Of a DNA stretch of 64,000 nucleotides, positions 18,234 through 27,231 are shown in pieces. Made by a program: the position numbers and the translations under genes. The stretch is from Pseudomonas sp. B21_DOA (GTDB lineage Bacteria; Pseudomonadota; Gammaproteobacteria; Pseudomonadales; Pseudomonadaceae): NCBI GenBank assembly GCA_030544685.1, contig CP086683.1, positions 2,790,001-2,854,000 on the forward strand, given 5' to 3'. The notes below the pieces were generated by a model, which was not told the DNA's origin, made no database searches, and saw nothing but the letters and a program-made list of their open reading frames with translations. The stretch's first letter is position 1. Each line of letters opens with the position of its first letter.

Positions 18234-18689
18234 ATGAAAGCTCCATGGAATTTCGCTCGATTCCTGCCGTTGGCCGGTCGCCTGCTGGCCCGTGGACGCC
18301 TGCCGACCCTATTGTTTGCCGTGGCCAGCAAAGGCGCCGCGCAAGGCAATCGTCTGGGCAAACTCAAGGATGACCTGCGCTTGCTGCAGTCGCTGTGCCT
18401 GGCCTACTGGCGTGGCGAGTACCGCGCGATCAGTGCCAAATCGCTGATTTCGGTGGTGGCGGGCCTGATGTATTTCCTCAGCCCGGTGGATGCCATTCCG
18501 GATTTCATTCCCATGTTCGGCATGCTCGATGACATCGCGGTCCTCGCCTGGCTGATGAAAACCCTCGATGACGAGCTCAACGCCTTCCGCCTGTGGCGCA
18601 AGCGTCAGCAACCCGAGAAGCTGGCGGTGGTTGAACGCCTCCCTGATACCCCTGAACAATTGCAGCTGCAAGGCCCGAAAAAGCCCTGA
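18234..18689 (+). CDS. YkvA-family (DUF1232) membrane protein
   Basis: A 151-aa protein with the DUF1232 core: a hydrophobic SVVAGLMYFLSPVDAIPDFIP stretch and the following GMLDDIAVLAWLMK. The family's biochemical role is not established. AGGAAG lies 7 bases before ATG 18234. The paired DnaA boxes just upstream suggest expression may respond to DnaA level; this is inference. Confidence 0.85.
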   Translation: MKAPWNFARFLPLAGRLLARGRLPTLLFAVASKGAAQGNRLGKLKDDLRLLQSLCLAYWRGEYRAISAKSLISVVAGLMYFLSPVDAIPDFIPMFGMLDDIAVLAWLMKTLDDELNAFRLWRKRQQPEKLAVVERLPDTPEQLQLQGPKKP

Positions 18690-18801
18690 CTGACCAAGAC
18701 TGCCTACAGATAGATACCACTCGCGACCTTAGCCGCTGTTAGGATTACACTTCTAGGGAAAAGTGCCGACTCGCTAAGTGGTGTTGTCCTACGGGGTAGT
18801 C

Positions 18802-19143
18802 ATGGATATTCAGATAATTGCACGCGATGGCGAACCCGAATACGCGGTTCTGCCGTGGGCTCAATATCAGGCTCTACTGAAAGCAGCAGGGATCAACGCA
18901 ACACCGGCGCCGCAGCCAGCAGCGCCGCTCGCCGCCTCGCCGGAGCCGATTCTTCCGGCTCTGGATCAATTACGCAGTTTGCGCGAAGGGAAGGGCATCG
19001 CCATCGAGGCGCTGGCCCGCACGGTAGGCATCAGCCCGTCTTATCTGGCCATGATCGAAAGTGGTGAGCGTCAGCCCGACGCCGCGATTCGCCGCAGCCT
19101 GGCCTGGGAACTGACGGTGCCAGGTTGGAGGGATGAATCGTGA
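18802..19143 (+). CDS. Helix-turn-helix (XRE) protein with Phd-like N-terminus
   Basis: A 113-aa protein. The first 30 residues (IIARDGEPEYAVLPWAQYQALL) look like the start of Phd/YefM-type antitoxins. A proline/alanine-rich linker leads to an XRE helix-turn-helix (IEALARTVGISPSYLAMIESGERQP). ATG 18802 follows ACGGGG. The stop codon overlaps the GTG of the next gene (GTGA), so this is the first gene of a three-gene operon. Confidence 0.8.
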   Translation: MDIQIIARDGEPEYAVLPWAQYQALLKAAGINATPAPQPAAPLAASPEPILPALDQLRSLREGKGIAIEALARTVGISPSYLAMIESGERQPDAAIRRSLAWELTVPGWRDES

Positions 19144-19511
19144 GCGTACGCATCAGCCGTCAACATTGGGACGGATTGCTGGGGGAACTGGATCAGGCGC
19201 GCCGTCAGCGCCATCTTCTGACTTATCGAGCTCTGCTCGAGCGTTTGCAACTGCCGACTCCGGCGATGCAGACGCTTACGGCTGCGCTTGAGCATCTGGC
19301 CGCACTGGATGCCAAAGCCGAACAGCCGTTGCGCAGTTCGCTGGTCATCAGTCAGGGCGCGAGTCGTTTGCCGCGTACCGGGTTCTTTGAATGTGTCGAG
19401 CGTCTGGGGCGCTTTTCCGGGCCGTCGGACGGCGTTGCAGCGGCGTCCTGGCATGCGTCCGAAGTGGTCCGCGTCTTCGAATACGAATACCCTGAATCGG
19501 CGGAGGCCTGA
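19140..19511 (+). CDS. Conserved hypothetical protein in HTH/Sel1 operon
   Basis: A 123-aa soluble protein of unrecognised family. It starts at GTG 19140, overlapping the previous stop, and has an N-terminal helical half (WDGLLGELDQARRQRHLLTYRALLERL) with regularly spaced leucines. I cannot assign a function. A winged-helix-like N-terminus is possible because of the TYRALLERLQLPTP segment, but this is weak. Confidence 0.7.
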   Translation: MSVRISRQHWDGLLGELDQARRQRHLLTYRALLERLQLPTPAMQTLTAALEHLAALDAKAEQPLRSSLVISQGASRLPRTGFFECVERLGRFSGPSDGVAAASWHASEVVRVFEYEYPESAEA

Positions 19512-19916
19512 GTGTTTCTGCGCCTCAAGGCGCGAGCCGGTTACTGGCTGGCGCGCAGACTGTTTCATTGGTCGTGGTTCGTCCGCCAGCCGCGTGGCTG
19601 GCGCTGGCTCGAAGGCCGGTTTGCGCGCATGGCCAACCTCGGCGATGTCGGTGCGCAAAGCTTTTATGGGCACATTCTGACTTTTCGCGGCGTCGGGCTA
19701 GGCGCGCATGAAGAAGGCGTGCGTTTACTACGCCTGGCGGCGCTGGCTGGCGACGGCAAAGCGGCGTATCAAGTCGGCGTCATTTGCCTTGCAGGTACCC
19801 CGAGCAAGGCGTCGGATCCCGCTGAAGCCGCTCGTTGGTGGAGCATGGCCGCCAGGGCCGGGCATCCGTTGGCCGAGCTGAAGCTGCAACAGCTGAAGGC
19901 TGGTGATTCAACGTAG
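19512..19916 (+). CDS. Sel1-repeat protein
   Basis: A 134-aa protein starting at GTG 19512, directly after the previous TGA. The second half holds Sel1-like (TPR-type) repeats: HEEGVRLLRLAALAGDGKAAYQVGVICL and PAEAARWWSMAARAGHPLAELKLQQL. The N-terminus is basic and aromatic. Sel1 repeats usually mediate protein contacts. It closes the three-gene operon; a strong hairpin follows. Confidence 0.8.
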   Translation: MFLRLKARAGYWLARRLFHWSWFVRQPRGWRWLEGRFARMANLGDVGAQSFYGHILTFRGVGLGAHEEGVRLLRLAALAGDGKAAYQVGVICLAGTPSKASDPAEAARWWSMAARAGHPLAELKLQQLKAGDST

Positions 19917-19938
19917 TAATTCCATATATGTCTTCTAA

Positions 19939-19976
19939 GTAAACGCGGCGTGAGGTTTTCCTCGCGCCGCGTTTAC
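19939..19976 (+). terminator. Strong 17-bp hairpin after Sel1 gene
   Basis: GTAAACGCGGCGTGAGG pairs with CCTCGCGCCGCGTTTAC around a TTTT loop, with one wobble. Only a short T tract follows. Confidence 0.75.
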
Positions 19977-20111
19977 GTTTCTGCCTGCACGTTTTTCGCT
20001 TGAAGCTCGATTGCAGATTAGTCCTACATCCTTTGCCTACTCGCCTGACTTCTTTCCTTTCTGATCCCCCGCACAGTTCCCGCGACTAATTTCTTGCGCG
20101 AGGGACCGCTC

Positions 20112-23100
20112 ATGCTTCAGCCCGTTTTTCAGCCCACCATGTTTGCTCGCGTGTGTTGATGGAAGCCATCGCGCGCATCGAGCAGGAACTCGACAGCTTT
20201 CCGCAAACCCTCAGCCTCTACCGCAAACAGCTTGATCACTGGCTGAGTCGCAGGGCCGATCAAGTCAGCGAGGCAGCAGACCTGCCGTCGCTGGTGGGCA
20301 TGGAGCGGATCATTCGCTTTGGTGATCGCAGCTCGGCGGTCAGCAGCAGCGACGACGAATTTTCCTCCAGTGTCGTTCAATGCCCGCAGGGCGGGCTGAT
20401 GCAGATCGAGAGCAAGTTCGAATCGGTCTATGACATCCCGCTGGGCAACATCAAAGTCGATGTGGTCGACGTGGCGGGCGGCAAGACCACTCCGGTCACC
20501 CTTGATCAGCAGGGCAGGGGTGAATTCAGAGGCGAACCGGGCAAGTTCTACCGCGTGCATGTTCATGGCGCAGTCACCTCCGATCAAATCGCCGAGCTGT
20601 TCGAATCCTATGACGGTTTGATCGGCGAACTTGAACGCTGGCTGCGTAGCGAGTGGCAAGGTTTCAAGCCGCAGTGGTCACAGTCGGTGGCAACCGCAGC
20701 CAGCAACGGCATGCTCGCCGGTAGTTGGGCGGCCATCGAGGGGTATGGGACAGCCTCGGTCTGCTCTCGGAAATTCTTCAGGATCCCGGCAAGTTTGCCG
20801 AGCGTCTGGGCAGTGGCGCGGCTGACCTGATCAAGCTGGCGCAGACCGCGCCGGATCTCATGGAAAAGCTGCAGTTGCTGGCCAGTGACGAAGCGGCGAT
20901 GTGCTTGCTGCTGAGGTCGGCAAGCCTGTGGCTGGACATGCTGCCGCCCAGCGAGATTGCCGGCAAGTCTGCTGAAGTGGCGTCGATGATGATCGTGCAA
21001 CTGATCATCGATGTACTGATCAGCGTGGTGCTGACGTTTATCGGAGCGGGGCGGGAATCGTTTATCTGACGCTGCGTCTGGCTGACCGCGCAACGCAGCT
21101 GTTCAACGTCGCCAAGCGTCTGGTCAAGGCGCTGTTCAGCATCGTCAACGCCTTTATTGAATACGTCGACCGCTACAAAGCCGTTGCCGCGCGGGGTATC
21201 GCCGCCGGAGTGAAAAAGGGCCGGATGCAATTGCGCTGGGATGCCAAGCGCAACGCCATGTTGAAGAAAGACGAGCCCCACGACGACGCCCCCGACCAGG
21301 CGAAAAACCCCAACGGCGACGCCGCCGACTGCGTGCCCAACACCTGTACCAACGGCTGCCCGGTGTCGATGGTCACCGGCGAAGAACTGCTGACCCTGAC
21401 CGACGCCGTGCTCGACGGCGTGCTTCCGTTCGAGTTCACCCGTTTGTACCGCAGCAGCGCGGTCGAGATCGACATCGGCCTGGGTTTTGGCTGGAGCCAT
21501 ACGCTCGCGCATCGGCTGGCCTTCGATGGCGATGGCGTGACCTGGATCGACCACGAGAACCGCCGCACCCGCTTTCCCTGCCCAATGTCGTGCGCCCGGC
21601 GATCCACAACAGTCTGTCGCGGGCGGCGATCTTTCTCGGTGATGAACCGGAAGAACTGATCCTTGCTCTGGCCGGCGACAGCGCGCGGTTTTATCACTTT
21701 CGCGCCGGCCGGCTCACGGCAATCAGCGATGTCTACGGCAATCGTCTGACCCTGCAACGCGATCGCTCCGACCGCATCCAGCGTCTGGACAACGGCGCCG
21801 GCCGCGCCCTGCTGTTGCGTTATGACCGCACGCAACTGGTGGCAGTCGACTATCAGGTGTTCGCTCAGGGCGAGTGGATCACCGAACAAAACCTCGCCAC
21901 CTACAGCTTCGATGCCCGCCAACGCCTGCTGGTCGCGACCAACGCGGTCGGCGACAGCGAGCGCTACGACTATGACGACCACCACGTCATCCTCCAGCGC
22001 CAGCTGACCGGCGGCGCGAGCTTCTTCTGGGAATGGCAGCGCGAGGGCAAAGCCGCCCGCTGCGTGCGGCACTGGGCGTCGTTCTCGCAGATGAACACCC
22101 GTTACGTCTGGAACGATGACGACGCCAGCGTGACCGTGCATTACGTCGACGGCACCGAAGAGGTCTACGTCCACGACGAACGTGCGCGTCTGGTGCGCCA
22201 GGTCGCGGCCGATGGCGGCGAGCAGCTCAAGGCATATGACGGGCAAGGCCGGTTGATCGCCGAGCAGGATGCTCTGGGCGCGGTCACCGAATACCGCTAC
22301 GACGAAGTCGGACGGCTGATCGCGCTGATTCCGCCGGACGATGCGCCAACGTCCTACGAGTACCGCAACGGTTTTCTCTACAAACGTTGCCGTGGTGATG
22401 CGGTGTGGATCTATCGGCGCAACGCTGAAGGCGCCGTCACCGAAGCGGTCGATCCCGACGGCCAGGTAACGCATTACTACTACAACCTGCGCGGCCAGTT
22501 GCTGTCGCTGCGTTATCCGGACAGCAGCCGCCATCGCTGGGTGTGGAACGAGCTCGGCCAGCTCATCGAAGAAACCCTGCCTGATGGTGGCGTGCGGCGT
22601 TTTTCCTACGACGCGCTGGGTCGGCGGATTACCACCCAGGACGAATTTGGTGTTGTCAGCCGGCAGCAGTGGGACGCGGCCGGCCGACTGATCCTGACGA
22701 CTTCTCCTACGGGCAGCACCCGTGCCTACAGCTACGGCGCCTACGGGCAAGTCACTGCTGAGCGCGACGAGCTCGGTCGTATCACCCGTTACGAATATGA
22801 CGACGACCTGCACCTGGTCTCGCGACGGATCAACCCCGACGGCACCCGCGTGCAGTATCGCTATGACCATGCGCGGCTGTTGCTGACCGAGATTGAAAAC
22901 GAATCGGGCGAAAAATACCGACTGGATTACACGCCGACCGGATTGATCCGACAGGAAACCGGGTTTGATGGGCGGCGCACGGCCTACGCCTACGATCTCA
23001 ACGGGCACCTGCTGGAAAAGACCGAGTTTGGTGATTTCGGTCCCAGTCTGGTCACCCGCTACGAGCGAGACAGGGCCGGCCGTTTACTCGTCAAAACCCT

Positions 23101-24922
23101 GCCCGATGGGAGCAAAGTTCGCTACGACTATGATCGCCTCGGTCGGTTGATCGCTGTCGATGACGGCCAGAACCATCCGCTGGCCTTCGAGTACGACCGT
23201 CAGGACCGCTTGATCACCGAGCACCAGGGCTGGGGCACTCTGCGCTACGCCTATGACGCCTGCGGTCAGCTCAAACGCCTGCGCCTGCCGGACAACAGCA
23301 AGCTCGATTATCACTACGCCAAGGGCGGTGCGCTGAGCGCCATCGACCTCAACGGCACGCCGCTGACCCGCCACGTCTATCAATCCGGTCGCGAGCAGCA
23401 GCGTCAGCAAGGTCTGCTGCTCAGCGAATATGCCTACGACGACCAGGGCCGCTTGCTCGCCCACGCCGTAGGCCATCGCCATTCCTCGCTGTACCGCCGC
23501 GATTATGCCTACAGCGCCAACGGCAATCTCGAGCACATCGCCGACAGCCGACACGGCCAGCGCACCTACGGCTACGACGCCCTTGATCGGTTGATTCGGG
23601 TACGCCACTCGCGCGACGAACTGCCCGAATCCTTCGCCCACGACCCGGCCGGCAACCTGCTGATGCAGGACCGCCCCGGCGCTGCGCAGATCAAGGGCAA
23701 TCGCCTGCTGATGCAGGGTGACCGTCATTACGACTACGACGCCTTTGGCAACCTGATCCGCGAACGCCGCGGCCATGGCCAGACCCTCATCACCGAATAC
23801 CGCTACGACTGCCAGCACCGCCTGATCGGCCTGACCCGCCCGGACGGCCAGACCGCCACGTATCAATACGACGCCTTCGGCCGGCGCATCCGCAAAACCG
23901 TCGACGACGCCGTCACCGAATTCTTCTGGCAAGGCGACCAGCTCGTCGCCGAAAGCAGCGCCAGCCAATACCGCAGCTTTCTCTACGAACCCGGCACCTT
24001 CCGCCCACTCGCGATGCTGGATGGCAAAGGCCCGAAAAAGGCCTGCCCGTTCTACTACCAACTCGACCACCTCGGCACCCCGCAGGAACTCACCGACTAC
24101 AGCGGCGAAATCGTCTGGTCCGCGCAATACGACGCCTACGGCAAAGTCGCCGCCGTCACCCTCGCTGGCGAGGATTACCTCGATCAACCACTGCGCTTTC
24201 AGGGGCAGTACTTCGATGTTGAAAGTGGGCTGCATTACAACCGCCATCGGTATTACGACCCGAGATTGGGACGGTACCTGACGCCGGATCCGGTGAAGCT
24301 CGCGGGTGGGTTGAACCAGTACCAGTACGTGCCGAATCCGACGGGGTGGGTGGATCCGTTGGGGTTGACGTCCAATTGCCCGCCGCCGAATAAGCCTGGG
24401 TGTGAGGTGCCGGGTGGGATTGGCGGGGCTAACGTGGATGATGGTGAACCTGCGCTGCCGAAGATGACGGCTCAGGAGCGTCGGGCGAGGATTGATGAAT
24501 TAGCTGAAGAAAACGCATACCGACGACTGCATGAAATGGAGAATCCACAAAATGGAGAGCATTTTCTGGAAAAGCACGGCGCCCAAACAACACTACGGTC
24601 GCAATTTGAAAGGATTATGACAGGAAAAAATCCAACGACTGGCGTTATAGAGACCTACACCGGTGGATCACTCCATGGACAACCAAAGATTCCAAGCGCG
24701 GCTACTCATTTTTTCAGCCATAGAGATCAGCTGAACGCTATCTATAGAGCAAAACTTATATTTCGTCAGACTAATCTTCAAACATCTAGAAGGCCTATGG
24801 ACATGGGAAAGATAATTGGGGAAGGTTATACCAGAGACGGCATTTATGGGCAGCAGAGGAAAGCTGTGGTTATTCTGAGAGCTAATGGCGATACCGTGAC
24901 TTCATATGCGGATTTTGAATGA
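20112..24922 (+). CDS. Rhs polymorphic toxin with C-terminal toxin tip, four apparent frameshifts
   Basis: About 1604 aa after reconstruction. The start at ATG 20112 follows AGGGA. Residues 1 to about 300 are a soluble helical domain, then come two hydrophobic helices (MMIVQLIIDVLISVVLTFIG). Next is a DUF6531-like domain (GCPVSMVTGEELLTLTDAVL), then many YD repeats (RYDxxGRL type), the Rhs core (YYDPRLGRYLTPDPV) and the cleavage motif DPLGL near residue 1420. The variable tip (about 180 aa) has HFLEKHGAQTTLRSQF and ends VTSYADF, reminiscent of RNase-A-like or BECR-fold contact-dependent toxins; that is tentative. Breaks: TT 20156-20157, G4 20740-20743, G4 21048-21051, C3 21576-21578, each one base short. 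Probably delivered by type VI secretion, whose genes are not in this window. Confidence 0.85.
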
Positions 24923-25278
24923 TGAAAAAAACGTATGAAATTGTAGATATAAAAAACTTATTGTTTGTTTTTGATATAGAAAATACTACTGATGTCGAAA
25001 GGGAGCGATTAATAGTTGAAAAAAATGTAAACGATTCGCGTCAGTTAAAAGAACTTTTCGATACTGTGTTAAGGCCTGAATTTTATGAATACACAGATGC
25101 AGAACAAGAATCGCTCATAAATACTGTCGAACATTTTTTGGACAGAAACGACAATTTCGACCTTGTATTTGACCGAATGACAACTTATTTTGACGAAGAA
25201 ATTACCGATAGGTCCAGTTTTATGAGACTTCTATTGGAGTGCTTAACAAAGTATCGGGATGAAACGGGCTGTGGCTAA
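24919..25278 (+). CDS. Putative immunity protein for the Rhs toxin
   Basis: A 119-aa acidic protein (many D/E, e.g. TDVERERLIVEKNV, YFDEEITDRS) whose ATG overlaps the toxin stop codon (ATGA); a second ATG at 24922 is equally possible. It is AT-rich like the toxin tip and unlike the Rhs core. Position directly after an Rhs tip, small size and acidity fit a cognate immunity protein. The fold is not recognised. Confidence 0.75.
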   Translation: MMKKTYEIVDIKNLLFVFDIENTTDVERERLIVEKNVNDSRQLKELFDTVLRPEFYEYTDAEQESLINTVEHFLDRNDNFDLVFDRMTTYFDEEITDRSSFMRLLLECLTKYRDETGCG

Positions 25279-25335
25279 AAATCTGCATTCTGGAGTGGCG
25301 CCTGGCAAGTAAGCACGCACTCAACTACGTCGAGT

Positions 25336-27114
25336 TTAACCGACTAACTGAGATGCATTTGGAGACGCCGAAGGATCGAGCAAATACACACTAAACCCCA
25401 CAACCCCCTTAGCATGATGCTTAGCCTGCGAAGCCATCTCTGCAAGCTGGCTGGCATCAAGCGTTGCGCAAGCCTCAGGTCGCAGATGCACTACCCCAAT
25501 CGATAACGACAACAACGCAAACTCCTGCCGCACACCCTGTCGGTTTGGTGCTACAAAACAACCGGCTTCCAAATGCTCAGGCCGGTAGAACCGGCGGCAT
25601 TGGTTTTGGAAGTCGTCGAGCAGTTGATTTAGGCGTTTGCGCCAGTCTTCGGGGCCGAGGACGAGGAGGAAGTCGTCGCCGCCGATGTGGCCGACGAAGT
25701 CGCGGGTGGGGTCGATGCGTTCGTTGAGGCATTGGGCGAGGCAGAGCAGGACTTCGTCGCCACGGCCGTAGCCGTAGATGTCGTTGAAGGGTTTGAAGCT
25801 GTCGATGTCGACGTAGCAGATGATTGACTCGCGGGCCTGTTGCAGCAGGCGGGTGAGGCATTGCTGGATCGGTACGTTGCCCGGCAGCAGGGTGAGGGGA
25901 TTGGCGTAGCGCGCCTGCTGGATTTTCAGTTCGGTGATCAGTTTGAGCACGTCGATGACCCTGCCGAGCCCCAGGTAGCTGCCGTTGAGGGTGATGATGA
26001 AATCTTCTTCGATGCGCTGGCGGGCGCGGCTGGTGATCAGGCGGCTGACTTGCTGGAGTGACTGGCTGATTTCCACGGCGAGGAAATCATCGTTCATCAG
26101 GCGGCTGATCGGTTTGCGCGCGAACAGATCGGTGGCAAACGGTTTGAGCAGTGCGTCCGACAGCGAGTGGCGATGGACGATGCCGCAGGGCTGGCCTTGT
26201 TCGTCGAGCACCGCCAGCGAATTAAGGTTGGCCTGGCGGCGAAAGGCCTCCAGCACGGTGGCGGTAGGTGTTTCACGGTGCACGGCGGGTTGGTCGTTGA
26301 GCAGTGCGCTGAGGTCACTGCCTTCGTCGTTCAGCGCGACGGCGCTGCTGTCGTGTTTGGGCATCATCGCGCGAGCGTCGCGGGGTGGATGTTCCTGAGG
26401 GCGGCCGAGCAGGTAACCCTGGACCAGATCGACGCCCATTTCAGTCAGTACCGCGAGTTCTTCCGGTAGCTCGATGCCCTCGGCAATGACTTGCGCGCGC
26501 GAGGCTTTGGCGATTTGCAGAATCGAGCCGACAAACTCTCGTTTCAACGCATCCTGATGAATGCCATCGATGAAGTGCCGATCGATCTTTACGTAATCCG
26601 GACGCAATTCCGACCACAGGCGCAGGCTCGAATACCCCGCGCCCAGATCGTCGAGCGCAATGGAAAAACCCATCGCCCGGTAGTGATGCAGGGCGGTTTG
26701 CAGCAACTGGAAGTCATCGATCGGGGTCTGCTCGGTGAGCTCGATGACCACTTGGCTCGGCGCAATGCCCAAGTCCTGCAGCAGTTGCAACGTACGCCCG
26801 GGTTGGTGCGCGGCTTCGAGCAAGGATTCTGGAGACACGTTAAGGAACAGCTTGCCCGGCAGTTGCTGCTCATTGAACCGGCGGCAGGCGCTTTGCCGGC
26901 AGGCGATCTCCAGTTCGCTCAATCGGCCAGCCTGTCGCGCCACGGCGAACAGGGCAATCGGCGAGTGAAGAGGGCTGTTGGACGGGCCACGGGTCAGGGC
27001 TTCGTAACCGAGAATGCGGCGTTCGGAAAGACAGATGATCGGCTGGAACAAGCTGTGTAAACCGCTTTGAGTCAGGATCGAGCTCAAGGCGCTCAGCTGT
27101 TCGGTCGTGGTCAT
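25336..27114 (-). CDS. EAL-CBS-GGDEF cyclic-di-GMP protein
   Basis: A 592-aa soluble protein. Residues about 15-245 are an EAL phosphodiesterase domain with intact motifs: EALTRG, ELTEQ, DDLGAGYSSL, KIDRHF, AEGIE. Residues about 270-395 resemble a CBS pair (AVLDEQGQPCGIVHRHSL). The C-terminal GGDEF domain (about 430-580) has the variant motif GGDDF and a preceding DIDSFKPFNDIYGYGRGDEVL. The order EAL first, GGDEF last is less common. Phosphodiesterase activity looks likely; cyclase activity is uncertain. It may couple c-di-GMP turnover to nucleotide binding at the CBS unit. The short gap to the Rhs immunity gene holds no other feature. Confidence 0.88.
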   Translation of the reverse strand: MTTTEQLSALSSILTQSGLHSLFQPIICLSERRILGYEALTRGPSNSPLHSPIALFAVARQAGRLSELEIACRQSACRRFNEQQLPGKLFLNVSPESLLEAAHQPGRTLQLLQDLGIAPSQVVIELTEQTPIDDFQLLQTALHHYRAMGFSIALDDLGAGYSSLRLWSELRPDYVKIDRHFIDGIHQDALKREFVGSILQIAKASRAQVIAEGIELPEELAVLTEMGVDLVQGYLLGRPQEHPPRDARAMMPKHDSSAVALNDEGSDLSALLNDQPAVHRETPTATVLEAFRRQANLNSLAVLDEQGQPCGIVHRHSLSDALLKPFATDLFARKPISRLMNDDFLAVEISQSLQQVSRLITSRARQRIEEDFIITLNGSYLGLGRVIDVLKLITELKIQQARYANPLTLLPGNVPIQQCLTRLLQQARESIICYVDIDSFKPFNDIYGYGRGDEVLLCLAQCLNERIDPTRDFVGHIGGDDFLLVLGPEDWRKRLNQLLDDFQNQCRRFYRPEHLEAGCFVAPNRQGVRQEFALLSLSIGVVHLRPEACATLDASQLAEMASQAKHHAKGVVGFSVYLLDPSASPNASQLVG

Positions 27115-27128
27115 GGCAGTCTCTGGCG

Positions 27129-27160
27129 ATAAAAAGGACCGGGAGCGCTTGCTCCCGGTC
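27129..27160 (-). terminator. Intrinsic terminator of prc
   Basis: GACCGGGAGC/GCTCCCGGTC form a perfect 10-bp stem (27137-27160) with loop AAGC on the minus strand, followed by five T (A tract 27131-27135). Confidence 0.9.
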
Positions 27161-27231
27161 GCTTTATTGCACGACAGAATGATGACTGTTTGATGACGAT
27201 CCGGGGATCGTCAGCACTAAATTGCCATCAC

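Noticed and set aside
20112..24922. Rhs gene as a true pseudogene
   Set aside because: All four breaks are single-base losses, three of them in G or C runs, the frame between them is fully coding, and the toxin tip and immunity gene are intact.
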